Shown piece after piece: positions 46,983-58,934 of a DNA stretch of 64,000 bases. Source of the stretch: Mytilus californianus (Eukaryota > Mollusca > Bivalvia > Mytilida > Mytilidae); contig NW_026262582.1 of the NCBI RefSeq assembly GCF_021869535.1, forward strand, positions 56,184,851-56,248,850, read 5' to 3'. A program made the translations under genes and the position numbers. The notes below the pieces were generated by a model, which was not told where the DNA came from, did not search any database, and saw only the letters and a list, made by a program, of their open reading frames with translations. Numbering within the stretch: position 1 is the first letter of the stretch; each line of letters opens with the position of its first letter.

Positions 46983-47986
46983 TCATGTGTAACAACCTCT
47001 CTTCCGGTACAGTTCCATAACACGGCGTCTCATACTCTTTACAAGCCTTCTGAACTTTAGTTGAGGAAATCATAGATGTATAAACATGGGTTTATACATC
47101 TATGAGGAAATCTATTCCATTCATCAACAATTGCCACTCTTAAATCGCCAAGATTTTGTAAAGGTGGATCTCAGCGATTGAGATTTCTGCCAATGGCATC
47201 CCAGACATGTTCGATAGGGTTTATGTATGGAGACACGGAAGGCCAAAAGTCGCCCATGTACAAGGGCCTTGACCATGTTGACGCAAGTGGGTGATTATCA
47301 AAATGAGGGACTACAATGTTTCTAAGCACCAAATCCTTGTATGTCTGTCCGTTTATATTACCCTGCAGAATATGCATACCCAGCTTACAACGGTATAAGA
47401 AGCAACCCCATACTGTTACACCACCAGCACAGAATGCAGTCGTTGGGCAAATGTTGTTTTGGACATATGCCGTTTTATTTTCCCGCCAAATTCGTATAAG
47501 GGCGTCTACTGGTCGTAACAGAAACCGACTCTCATCTGACCAATGAGTTTTTTGCCAGCTTCTCATGTTCAAGCATCGATAGTCATTATCCCATTAAAAC
47601 CCGACTGTACAGTGCCTGGCTGTTAGAGCAGGTCTTTTGACGACACGACGTGCTCTTCGGTTGCCTCTATGAATTCGACGGACCAATGTTCGAACACTAA
47701 CACGATCACCTGGAGGCCAGTGGTATCTAAGCTGCGGAGCAGGGGTAAATGGGTTGGCTTTAGCATGACAAATAAGCAGTCTGTCATCAGGACGGGTAGT
47801 TAAAAGGGGTCTTCCGGACTTTGGTCTATCATTTACAGTTCCTGTGTCAACATGACGTTGTAAAAGTCTGACAATGACGGTGTGATTATCATTGAAATGG
47901 TTGCTTATGCTCCTAGTTCTCCTACCGGCATTTGACATGCCAATTACTTGCCAACGTACAGCCACCGATAACTTACGCCTTGCCAT
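46983..47986 (-). pseudogene. Tc1-like transposase, inactivated
   Basis: Start chosen at the ATG at 47986 (MARRKLSVAVRW), the usual N-terminus of this family. Order: helix-turn-helix DNA-binding region (VIGMSNAGRRTRSISNHF, then TGTVNDRPKSGRPLLTTR), then the DDE domain: WSDESRF (first catalytic Asp), VTVWGCF, GNINGQTYKDLVLRN, VVPHFDNHPL, and NPIEHVWDAIGRNL (catalytic Glu), ending RRVMELYRKRGCYT near 46985. Lesions: an in-frame TAA at about 47594-47596; a deletion of roughly 20 residues between LYMGD and FWPSVSP that removes or disrupts the second catalytic Asp region; and a 41-bp hairpin-bearing insertion at 47062-47112. Typical family length is about 340 residues. Transposition from this copy is not possible; its ends could still be used by an enzyme from elsewhere. 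Confidence 0.9.
47062..47112. repeat. Hairpin insertion with 10-bp direct duplication
   Basis: tgaggaaatc at 47062-47071 and 47103-47112 flanks a perfect hairpin: 15-bp arms catagatgtataaac / gtttatacatctatg with a 4-base loop. It interrupts the transposase frame after DEWNRFP; removing one duplicate plus the hairpin restores alignment with the family. Confidence 0.85.
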
Positions 47987-48251
47987 ATTACATAATGATT
48001 TGATGAAGGTCAAATTTCACCTGTACGGGAGACAGTAGGAAACAGAAACGGTGTATTTGTAAAAGCGCAGATGCCCTTTAATAAAAAGTTGCTTGACTGG
48101 TTTATCGGAGTTTAATCTTTTTGGTCGTAATGAATTTTCTTAGTGTATGTTTAAGGCAATTCATAACACCAAACATTAAATATTTTTTCGCGATAGTTAA
48201 AAAAAATGCCAGTTATATTTCGGTTGTGCTTAACTTTTGGCGGACTGTATA

Positions 48252-48851
48252 TTTAAAAATAGAACTAGTTTTTCCTAATTGGTCACGTGGTCTTAACTCA
48301 TCAAGTAATGTGATAACCACATCAAAGAATGACAGGACCACATCAAATACTGAAACAAACACATCATGTAGTGTAAAATCGTCAAATTGTGAAACATCAT
48401 AACGTAATGTTAAAGCCATATAAAGAATTGACAAATCATCATTACGAAATAACAAAACCACATCATGTAAAGAAACAACTAAATTACGTTAAGTCACATA
48501 CACATCAAGTAATGTTAAAACCACATTGCCTAATGACACAACCACATTAAATAATGGTGAAACCACATCAAGTAATGACAAAACCATATTAAGTAATGAC
48601 AAAACTATATCAAGTCAAACGAAACCATATTGTGTAATGTCGAAATATCATTAAGTAATGACTATTCCATATTGATTTATATCAAAACATCATTACGTAA
48701 TGTCAAAACCATATTATGTAAAGACAAAATATCATCAAGTAATAATAAAACAACATAACATAATATCAGAGTTCCACATAAGACAGCTGTGGCGTTCCAT
48801 ACACAATGAACAAACAATGTCTTTATGGTCATATGTTTACTTGTTATATTA
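48252..48851. repeat. Right long inverted arm of the foldback-like element
   Basis: Reverse complement of 44007-44604, from tagaactagtttttcctaat through ccacatcaagtaatgacaaa units to atatgtttacttgttatatt. Just outside it, cattgtttgttcatagtgta and taatataac words recur to 48940. Confidence 0.9.
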
Positions 48852-49024
48852 TCCATAATTGTGTAATATAACAATTAAAGCAATGATCATAAAAACATTG
48901 TTTGTTCATAGTGTAATATAACGATTAATCTATGATCATGGCATCTTTTTTCGAACAAAAGACTATGTATTGTGTCTTATTCAATCTTTTCTTGTATCTT
49001 TTTTTTAGGCGAGTGACAATTTTC

Positions 49025-49570
49025 AAAAAGACGCTTAGTTAACCACTTTAATGCACCCACCTAACATACGGCTATATTATATATCAATCGAAAGCTTATT
49101 ATCTGTTCTGTCTGTTTTGCCCGGTCGTCAATCATTCGTTCGGTGCATTTTTTGTTAAATCAAGGTCAAAGGTCAATAATTAACATTCCGAAATGACGTA
49201 AGAATTGAACAAAATGCCTTTGCTGGTTCTTGTATGATATTTTTTTTTCTAAAAATCATATGACCATAGTAGAACACAATACCAGAATTCCAAATCGAAT
49301 GCACATTAAAATGTTAATTGCGCAATATTTTCATAAAATTGCAATTTTTAAAAAAAACCTTCAAAAACGATAAAATTGCGCTAAAACCAAAATATTTCTT
49401 TAGGTATCAATACGTATACGTCAAAAATGAAATAAATGTATCGTTTATAGATGAAGAGATTTTTTTTTGTCATTTTTAACTGTAATTAATATAATATTTG
49501 TCAGGAATCAGCCTTCTAATGAAGCTTTTGCAGTTGCCCTAAATACCACCATCTGCAAAAAGGGATCATT
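49025..49570. repeat. Left member of a diverged inverted pair
   Basis: gcacccacctaacatacggc (49054) and gcccggtcgtcaa (49120), then gttgccctaaataccaccat and ctgcaaaa (49530-49560) correspond in order to the complement of 51150-51660. Divergence is high between the anchors. Confidence 0.7.
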
Positions 49571-50104
49571 TGTGTTTTATTGTTTAGATACCACATCGAT
49601 TGTTGTCAATATCAGGAGAAAATAATTTACCACACTTATTTTTAAAAAGTGCTTAAGGAATATACAAGGTATATACGGTAAAAATATTCTATTTCCGATG
49701 TCGGAAGAGGAAGATATATTGAGAAGTTTATTCTCGTTCAATATTCTAATGAATACGGTTTGCACCATGCGCTTTACTATCACAAAGCCGGCTATTTTGT
49801 TATGTTAGCATATTATTACATACTTATTATGAAAATAAAGTGTACAAAATGCCATAAAATCGCTGTTCGGGCAACAATCGAGGGCGTAACGCAGCAATAT
49901 GAAAAGTGCTATGTTTTGTCAGCAATTGGCTACTTTTAAAAAACGTTCTTGATGATGATTGGTTGAATTGTTGGTTATAGCTATTTATTCTACGTGTAAT
50001 AATTTAACTATTTAGGAAGTCTAAGTATAACTATAGTTATTGCGAATTGCTAGAATTTTCAAATCAAAAGATATAGACTGTAAGTTAATGTAAAGAAACT
50101 ACTC
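49571..50104. other. Spacer inside the inverted pair, nothing recognised
   Basis: AT-rich, no gene signal. Confidence 0.5.
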
Positions 50105-50640
50105 ATAGATACCAGGTTTAAAATGTTGTACGCCAGATGAGATGCGCGTTTTGTCTACCAAAGACTCTCCAGTGACGCTCGAATCAAAAAGATAAAAAGG
50201 CCAAATGAACCACGAAGTTGAAGAGTATTGAGGACCCGAAATTCCGAAAGGTTTTGCCAAATACAGTTAAGGTTATCTATTCCTTCGGTAGAACATCCGT
50301 AGTATTTCGAAAAATGCAATGTTTTGTATAAACAGTTAATTAACAATTATCACCATATCAGTTATAATTCATGTCAACGCAGAAGTGCTGACTACTGGGC
50401 TGGTGATACCCTCGGGTAGGAAACCCCCACCAGCAGTGGCAGTGGTTGTAAATAAACTCATCATAATTACGAGGCTTTAATTTTGTACGCCAGATGCCCG
50501 TTTTGTCTTCAAAAGACACATTAGTAACGCTCGAATAAAAAAAAATAAAAATGCCAAATAATGTACGAAGTTGAAGAGCATTGGGGACCCCAAAACACCA
50601 AAAGGTTTTGTCAAATACAACATGTAACTGCAACATGTAA
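50105..50640 (-). repeat. Interspersed repeat E, two adjacent copies
   Basis: tgtacgccagatgagatgcg, ttttgtctaccaaagactct and acgctcgaatcaaaaagata at 50129-50190, then ttgtacgccagatgcccgtt, ttttgtcttcaaaagacac and acgctcgaataaaaa at 50483-50540. Both continue into aagttgaagagtattg-type and aaaggttttg(c/t)caaata segments. Between them lies ctgggctggtgataccctcg, another mark of this family. Other copies: 54503-54580 and 57275-57385. Confidence 0.8.
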
Positions 50641-51149
50641 ATATTTTACAAGAAAATTACGTAGTTTGATAGGGTTTCCTATTTCGGACAGGCACAACGA
50701 ACATTTTCAGTGTCTAGAATATAATAGTTTTTGACTTTTTTCGTCAATGCACACTGCAGTTGAAGCAACCATGAAAAACAATGTTTCTAATTTGTATAAG
50801 AGAATTATTAAAAATTCAACTTTTTATTTATTTACTTACTAACTATGTAATGATCTATTTATGTATTTAGTTTTTTGGGGCTAGCTGAATATCTTTATAT
50901 AAAGTCCCTTATTTCTTTTATTGATAATCATGAAAATACAAACAAAATAACAAGAAAAGACAGAAGAGTTTTAACAGGCTGGCAACTATACTACATAATG
51001 AAATATCAAAGATTAGCTCCCTAAATTCCCCTTAAAAGCATGAATCCCGCATTATTTATTGCCTTCAAACATATTTGAAATTTATAAATGTGTTTCTTTA
51101 ACCTGATATTGACCCCATGCAATTTTATTGTAACGTAAAACAGCTAAAA
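50641..51149. other. Spacer, nothing recognised
   Basis: AT-rich, no gene signal. Confidence 0.5.
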
Positions 51150-51700
51150 AGCTATCTTTTTGCAGATGGCGGTATTTCGGGCAACTGTACGGATTGTTAT
51201 GATTGGCTGTGTAACTAACATGAAGCGTGATTGTAGTAATATCATGTTGTCAAAAACTTCCTTAGCACTAATTGAAATATGTGATTTGGTTTATGGTTAT
51301 TGAATTACAGACAAATATTTTGGTTTTCACTCCTTTTTTCATTTGCACTGGGATTTCTTGAAAAAGGCGGTATTTATCAAAAACACGTCATTAATATTTT
51401 AAAGTGCGTTTGATAATTGACTTAAAGTCTCTGTTCTAAAAGTTTTTCATATTTCCATACATAATTTTATTATTTAGGAGACAGAATATGCAAAAATGCT
51501 GACGTCTTGCAAAATAAGAAATTGTCCGTCCTTGACTTTTCATCGTAATTTGACAGAAATTGCACCGTACAAATATTTGACGACCGGGCCAAAAAGATAG
51601 TACAGATGATATGCTCTTAAATGGTATATGATTTAGCCGTATGTTAGGTGGGTGCAATTAAAATAAAAATTTATGGTTAATGTCACTCGACTATTTATAA
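51150..51700. repeat. Right member of the diverged inverted pair
   Basis: ttttgcagatggcggtattt and cgggcaactgtacgg (51158-51195), ttgacgaccgggccaaaaag (51576) and gccgtatgttaggtgggtgc (51636) mirror the anchors at 49025-49570. Confidence 0.7.
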
Positions 51701-51989
51701 TTACGACTCTTTTTTTAGCCATGCTTATTATCGGTCAACTCAAATCACTTACTTAGAAATGTTATTAAATAGTGCACGTACATAAAAAAATATGAAGTAA
51801 AATATACGTAGTGCATTTAAATGAAAAACAAAATATCAAAACAAAATAGTACGCACTTGCAGGCTGTATCTTTATTTCTAATGAATAATAAGGATTCAGA
51901 ACTTTATACAAATTGAAATGATATTAACAAACTATACCAGATACTAACACTTAATTGAAATCGCCGATAAATCTCCAAGAATATACAAA

Positions 51990-52752
51990 TAATTCTGTCC
52001 ATGCCAACACAGCACATAATTTATAAATTTCATGCACGTTAACAAGCTGCTCATGGGGACTGTACATATTTCAATCCATGCTCACACAAAACATACTGTA
52101 TATGCTTCACGTTAACGAGCTGCTCATGGGGACTGTACATATTTCAGTCCATGCTCACACAAAACATACTGTATATGCTTCACGTTAACGAGCTGCTCAT
52201 GGCGACTATAAATATTTCAATCCTAAACACAATACATACTGTATATGCTTCTCGTTAAAGAGCTGCTCATTGCGCTTGTAAATATTTCCATCCATACCCA
52301 CACAATACTAACTGTATATGCTTCACGTTAAAGAGCTGCTCATGCCGTCTGTTAATATTTACATACATGCTCACATAATACTTACTGTATATGCTTCACG
52401 TTAAAGAGCTGCTCATTGCGCTTGTAAATATTTCCATCCATACCCACACAATACTAACTGTATATGCTTCACGTTAAAGAGCTGCTCATGCCGTCTGTTA
52501 ATATTTACATACATGCTCACATAATACTTACTGTATATGCTTCACGTTAAAGAGCTGCTCATTGCGCTTGTAAATATTTCCATCCATACCCACACAATAC
52601 TAACTGTATATGCTTCACGTTAAAGAGCTGCTCATGCCGTCTGTTAATATTTACATACATGCTCACATAATACTTACTGTATATGCTTCACGTTAAAGAG
52701 CTGCTCATGGCGACTGTTAATATTTCAATCCATACCCACACAACACATTTAA
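51990..52752 (+). repeat. 73-bp satellite with 146-bp dimer organisation
   Basis: agctgctcat occurs at 52045, 52118, 52191, 52261, 52334, 52407, 52480, 52553, 52626 and 52699; spacing is 73 bp except one of 70. From 52261 two variants alternate (tgcgcttgtaaatatttcca and gccgtctgttaatatttaca), giving three nearly identical 146-bp dimers. Confidence 0.95.
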
Positions 52753-52859
52753 GTTGAAAAAAAACCAAATCGTCATAAGTTAAGCATGACCCTCGGGGAC
52801 CACTACAATACTCTTTTTAAAGGGATGGACAGCTCTATTCATATATTCTGAATTACAAG

Positions 52860-53055
52860 CATACATAACCTATCCTATATTTTTTGACAAATAGGTATCT
52901 ACAGCTAACATGATCACGACCGTATGATATATTATCAAGCAACCCTACTACTCTTGACATGATAAGTACAACTATCCCACCCTTCCCCCTAATGCATAAC
53001 GCATAAGATTAAAGCTTTAATAAAAATCGGAATAAATATATTAAGAAGTCCAAAA
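52860..53055 (+). repeat. Interspersed repeat G, copy 2
   Basis: acataacctatcctatattt, gacaaataggtatctacagc, aacatgatcacgaccgtatg and actactcttgacatgataag, in the same order as 39720-39935. Confidence 0.65.
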
Positions 53056-53089
53056 TAAAAGGGTTTCAGCTAAAATAATTCAGCCCCAT

Positions 53090-53290
53090 TTGAATCTTTA
53101 TTCATGCAACCTTCAATTTAACATTAAGCTAGAGATTGATTCCTCATGTGCTTAGCATGTTCAGCTATTGAACAAAAAATAATGTCAACATTGAAAAGTG
53201 AAACAAGGGAACAACCGGGAAAATCAATTTCGCTGACTGATTCGGCCCATAAAATCATTCTGTATTAAATAATTTATGAGTAGTGGATTC
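53090..53290 (-). repeat. Fragment of TIR element K
   Basis: tgttcagctattgaacaaaa, atgtcaacattgaaaagtga, aacaagggaacaaccggg and gctgactgattcggcc match the complement of about 35400-35570. Confidence 0.7.
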
Positions 53291-54502
53291 GTGAACAATA
53301 ATCTAAGCGCCAAGTAAGTGGCAAGTTGATTTTCTTTTCCAAATCCACTACTTCTTAAAAATTCTCTAGTTTAAACCCATGTATTGTAAAACGACTGTCT
53401 GTTTTAGGTTTTGAAAATAAATCAAGTGAATTACACAAAGATAACTTCACATTTTGTCTATCTTATTCTTTAATAGTTAGAACTTATTGTATCAACACGG
53501 TTCACATCTCTATTTAGGCATCCGACAAGTTAACAAAAGTTAAATGTAACTTAAAATTGTATACATCTGTAACAGGTGGACTCTACAATTGTTCAGAGAG
53601 TCCGCTCGGTTAAATCATAGCGGCTTGACATTTTGTTTCACCAAGATTAAGGTAATTATTAGCTATTATACAACCAAAATAAGTTATTTGAACTTGAAGA
53701 TTCAACTGTGCTTTTAAAATTAGTCTTGGATGCATAATTATTTTATTTTTTCATTTATAAAACCATCGTGATTTTATAGACGTTCGAAACGAAAGTTGGA
53801 ACCGTAATTATCAATGATACGGATTTCAAACCTTGTAACCGGAAGTATTTTTTCCCATTTTTCTTCTCGTTGTAACAGTTTTGTCGTTCTTTATTTTTGT
53901 ATTGCTTCATAATTACCGCTTAAATTTCATAGTTAAATTGCGTTGTATTGGTGTTTCATTTAGAAATTTCAAATTAAGACCATTAACTAACCACCCCTAA
54001 TAAAAACAAAACACCTCAAAAATAAAAACAAAAAATAAAAAAAATTACCATTTAACACGTTGGATATAAATGAAAAACGTTCATTGTCAGTGAGACAGCT
54101 TCCTAATTTGTGTATATGTATTGAAAATAGTTATCAATAAAGTGCGGTAAGATATACATTGTAAGCAAATGTATATGAGCAATGTCTAGTGAAATCATGT
54201 ACGGACCGAAGGCATATGTGATTATTGACTACAACTCTCGCAAGTTCGAACCCCCAATAATGTTGAACGTTTTTGAGTGGTGAACTGTTTGTAAGTTAAA
54301 AATTAAATGTCAGAATACAATGGATTCTTGAAAAATAATCTACTGTCAGAACAATAGACTGACGTCAAAGAAATGGGTTAAAATTATGCCACTGCTAATG
54401 GAAAAGATTACCTTAGCTGTAGTTGGCAAAACCTGCAGAATTTTTGATACACAATGCTCTTTAACTTCGTACTTAACTTAGCCTGTATAACATTTTTGAT
54501 AC
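53291..54502. other. 1.2 kb without a recognised gene
   Basis: AT-rich, nothing supportable. Confidence 0.5.
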
Positions 54503-54580
54503 GAGCGCCATTGATGAGTCTTTTGCAGACGAAACGTGCGACTGTTGTACACAATTTTAAGCCTAGTATCTCTCATGATT
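54503..54580 (+). repeat. Interspersed repeat E, short copy
   Basis: gatacgagcgccattgatga and gtcttttgcagacgaaacgt, then gtacacaattttaagcctag. Mirror of the copies at 50105 and 57275. Confidence 0.75.
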
Positions 54581-57274
54581 TTATATGCAAGTAAAAAGAT
54601 GGTTTACATATTTATAATATCTACGACATGAAATCAAACAGACATAGAGTATCGTTATTATACGGTTGCACGTGCTTGTCTGTGTAATTATATTTATGCT
54701 TAACGACATCTTTACAATTAACTTTGGTGTATGTCCAACTTCAAAAGAGTTTAGTAGACTTTCAGAACACGCAAAGCAAGGATGACAATGAAAACGGCTA
54801 AAATACAATTCGATATCAACGTCAACATATGATTTCAAGAGATAATATTTAATTCAGTGAGCACAACAATAAACAATTTTGTTTATTATTGGTTTTTTTT
54901 TCATAACATTAAATTTCTTAGTTAGTGACGACAAACTTCGGTGAATCTATTTAAAAAAAGATACATCATTCCAAAAGATTTTTTGTTTACTCACAACATA
55001 TTTGTTACGTTTAGTTTACTGAAAAGAATGAAATAAAAGGCTAATCATGAATGATATCATCTCTCTGAATAATCAAAAGTTTGGTGTCAATGTTGTTTGC
55101 GTTTTCCCCACATAAACGGTAGAGGTTATAACAGCTTCAGTTGTGTCTGCTTCATATCTTTTCTATCATCTACAAATTCACATTGATGTTCGGTTGACAA
55201 CTTGTAGAAGTCATTTCTATGAATGCTTCCAAAGCATCTTGATTTGGTTGCCCATTATTGAATATGATTATGTGACATTTTTGGTTGTCACAAACTCGAC
55301 TTCTTGTCTAGTCTTTAACATCCATATTAAATCCTATTACCTGATAAAGAAATAAGTAGATTAACCAATGTGTGATATCTTTATATTTGCCGTATAAACT
55401 CTTATCTTATGGAATATTATGTTCATTGAAACTGAAATGTTTTTTTCAAACATATGTTCGGAAAGGGTACAGTACATAGGAGTTAACGTATTGTTCTTTG
55501 AATGTTTGGTTCATTTCTGTATTATTTAATAAGCTCGTTGATAGATTTCTTCATTGTAATACACAGATATCCGTGTTGAATTTGCGCGATTTATAACGAC
55601 TCATGGGTGAATCGAAATTGATCAACTAATTTGCATTGGAAAGGAAGTTTGCAATAACACGTTTCTAAGATACATTTCTTTATATCTATACATGTGAATG
55701 TATTAATATTAAATGTTTATATTTAACACTATGAATGTTCTCTTGGGAGTGTTGAAAAGGTGTCATTTAGATTCTATGGCAATTTCAATTAATTCACTCT
55801 GACAGAGGTTATACACTGTAACAAGAGGTAGAGGACAAGCATATTTGCAACATCTGACAAGACAACTTAATGTTAAGTCACAAACATATTGACGAATGAA
55901 ACAAGACGTACAGAAATGTATTCAAACTATTAGGTGTGATACAATTTTGTGATTGAATTCAATGTTTGCTATACCACATTTTTCTTAAATGTACTTTATG
56001 ACCATGGCAACTCATGTGACAAAAAATTACTTTCCCTACAAACAAGTGGAAGTTGAACTCTTTAATGTTTTTCGCTAGGACGTTTCTTGTTATTAGATCA
56101 CACGAAAACGTTCTGGTATATAGTACTAATGAAAAAAGATAAAATACAACCAAAACTACCATATCCCGCTAAGTATAGCAATCGATGCAGGAACTATAGG
56201 AGATTTGAGAAAAATTCAGTTGAAACGTTGCTATGGGAATGAATTTCTAGTGAACCAACCTGGAGTTTATTTTTCTTCTGGTTGTATATTAGTACTTTAC
56301 TAGATTTGCAAAATAAACAATGAATGAAGACAAGGCGTGTGTTTAATATGTTACTTTATATTGATGTCAAAATGATGTTGTAATTTGGATTTGTTTGTAT
56401 TGTCATATATTATGCCTTTGATCCTCTTATGGGTTTAAAGTTAGCTGAATAAAGTTTATTATTATTACTTAATGCAGTAAATGTATAACCAATCTGCTTA
56501 TTAGATCATTCTAAGGCAGGATTTGTCAAATTCACATAATCTTGTCAATCTCTTTAACAGTATCGTAACATCAAGATTAGGGTAAACATACTTTATTAAG
56601 GAATTCGTTCTGTATACTTACAAGAATAATTAAGTACTAAATATACCATTAATTCAAAAATTGGGTTAGGAAACCAGAGCAATACTCTTATATAAATCCA
56701 ACTCCCTAAGTTGAAAAATAAAATTACAAAACTATATTTATATGCTGAAAAGCATTTTACTATTACTGTGATAATTCTTAAACCATAGACAGCCGGCATA
56801 TATTTTTCTCTTGTTCATTCTTGCAGGTAAATAGAAGAGGATATTCATTTTCTAAAATCTCTACATAAATAACAATATCGCTCATCCCGTGGTTTACCCA
56901 CCCATCGACCTGGCTTAACTGGAAATTTCGCATTTGAATTCCGTTATGTACAGATATAAGACCTATAGGAAATTTAAGTACTAGCATGCATAATTCCAGA
57001 GAGTGCCTTGTTTAAACTTTAAGGAAAATTGTCTGATTAGAAGAATTATTCAAATAACTACTGAACCATTTGTGGAAAAACTTATCAATCATACAGTTTT
57101 TGTTTCAGTTTTGTTTAAAGATGTTTGTGAATACCAAACATAGCTCAAACCTAAATTACCAAACACATTTTTATGTAAGCCACCCATGACTGATAAAAAA
57201 TATCTTACCATTGTATGTAGCAAACTGTAAACCATGCAGGACATTAATTTTGATATAAATAAACTAATCATAGA
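54581..57274. other. 2.7 kb without a recognised gene
   Basis: AT-rich. Several short open stretches (54581-54838 minus, 55143-55355 plus, 55959-56162 minus, 56596-56987 minus) show no motif, repeat or signal peptide I trust. Confidence 0.45.
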
Positions 57275-57385
57275 TACAGAGATTGAAATTTTGTATGCCA
57301 GACGCGCTTTTCGTCTACAAAAGACTCATCAATGACGCTCGAATCTTCAAAGTTGAAAAGGCCAACTAAAGTACGAAGTAAAGTT
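57275..57385 (-). repeat. Interspersed repeat E, copy
   Basis: attttgtatgccagacgcgc, ttttcgtctacaaaagactc, atcaatgacgctcgaatctt and aaaggccaactaaagtacga. Confidence 0.8.
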
Positions 57386-57804
57386 AAGTTATGACCTACA
57401 ATTAAGCATTCTTTACTTTGTCAATATATGTAATGTAGATGAAGACTGAAGAACTGTTCTACAAGAGTTGTAGCATGCAATATTGTATTTCAATCTGTAC
57501 TCACTGATAATTGAGATTGATAGGCAAAGATTATGTTGCATTCAACAGAATTATATTCCTATCAGATAATATTAAGACACATCAATCATTTCGCTTTAAA
57601 GTTAGAACAATTTGCTTACATGTATTGCACACGATAGACATTGTAATTAGACGATGGTCAATATGAACCAAAGGCATTGGGTGCTGTCTGCTAATGTAAC
57701 GCAACTATGCCGTTGAGCTATCATTGTGAGTGATGATTGATTCACTTTACTCGTAGACAAATAAATCAAGATGAATAAGTTATGATCTATTCCAAAAAAT
57801 AAAT
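57386..57804. other. Spacer, nothing recognised
   Basis: AT-rich, no gene signal. Confidence 0.5.
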
Positions 57805-58085
57805 AAATAAAGAGATGTGATGTGATGGCCAATGGGACAACTATCCACCAGAGGCAAAAGGACGAGGATACGAACACCTAATGGGCATTGTACGGCTTTC
57901 ACGAATGGGCAAATATCAAACCGTATAGAAAGTGATAAAGGGCACCAAAAATTAGCAACAGAAAAAAAATATGACCGACAGCGACTAATGACAACCACTG
58001 AGTTTCATGTTCTTGACTTCGGACAGGCATTATAAAGAATGTTGTGGGGTTCAACATGGTTGTGAGAGGTCATCCCTCCAATAAC
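57805..58085 (-). repeat. Interspersed repeat A, diverged A2-like copy
   Basis: agagatgtgatgtgatggcc, aatgggacaactatccacca, gggcattgtacggctttcac, gacaaccactgagtttcatg and tcttgacttcggacaggcat. Same order as 61258-61790 with many changes. Confidence 0.75.
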
Positions 58086-58097
58086 ATTGAACATCTG

Positions 58098-58360
58098 TGT
58101 AACAATTAAAAGGTCATTAACTTTCAAATCCGTGTTCACAGATTTGACTCAATTCTCATATTTGATTTATAACATTCTAAAATGTAAATCCAAATCTCAA
58201 AACGTTTAAAAGAAACAATGACCAATGCATGTACTCCTTATAAAGTCACAGCATTTCGTGCGTATTTTAGATTAGACACAATCTAATTTATGGCGTCTAG
58301 ATGCCTTCCGAAAAATGTCGATAGTCACATGACCCTATACAAACATAAATAGATCTGTTT
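58098..58360 (+). repeat. Partial copy of TIR element K
   Basis: aaaaggtcattaactttcaa, gtgttcacagatttgactca, catttcgtgcgtattttaga, tggcgtctagatgccttccg and agtcacatgaccctatacaa align to 35059-35300. The right end is absent. Confidence 0.75.
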
Positions 58361-58544
58361 AATGTGTAAAAGTGATCTCCATGTAACCTTCTTCTATGGT
58401 TAAATTATATAATGTGATTTTTCTACATATTTGTGTAGCTGAATCATAGGAATTTTTTTTTTACCTTTAACTCTTTCTTTCATTCAGAAGTGTCTTGTTG
58501 TTAATTGTGCGTCTACAAACATTTTAGATCTGTCAACTAGCCTT

Positions 58545-58925
58545 CATTACGGTTAATTAAACTACTTAACTGCTAACTAGTCTACATTACTTTTATATTC
58601 TATATTACTGTTAACGATATAAAAATAAAGAGATGTGGTATGATTGCCAATGAGACAACTATCCACCAAAGTTCAAATAAAGTGACAAGCCTGTATAACT
58701 GTTAGCTAACCTACAATACTTTTATATTCTATATTACTACTGTTAAGAAGCCTGTATAACTGTTAGCTAATCTATATTACTGTTAACTAGCCTGCATAAC
58801 TGTTAACTAATTTGTACTGCCGTTAACTAGATTGCATTACTGTTAATTAGCCTGCTTAACTGTTAACTAGCCTAAACTAATGTTAACTTACCTGAATAAA
58901 TGTGAAGTAGCCTACAATACTATTT
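58545..58925 (+). repeat. ~20-bp minisatellite interrupted by repeat A fragment
   Basis: Units such as actgttaactagcctgcata and actgttagctaatctatatt recur with drifting sequence. At 58617-58685 the array is interrupted by a short repeat A end (aaataaagagatgtggtatg, attgccaatgagacaactat, ccaccaaagttcaaat). The same interruption at the same unit position recurs at 60555-60640. Confidence 0.8.
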
Positions 58926-58934
58926 CTTCACAAA

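Larger units (their letters stand above)
46642..48247 (-). mobile_element. Complete but dead Tc1/mariner-type transposon (1606 bp)
   Basis: Ends cagtccgccaaaagttaagc (46642 on) and the exact mirror gcttaacttttggcggactg (to 48247) form inverted repeats of at least 20 bp, flanked by TA at 46640-46641 and 48248-48249, the usual target duplication of this superfamily. It carries one transposase pseudogene on the minus strand. The right end abuts the right inverted arm of the foldback-like structure with only a couple of bases between. Confidence 0.9.
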
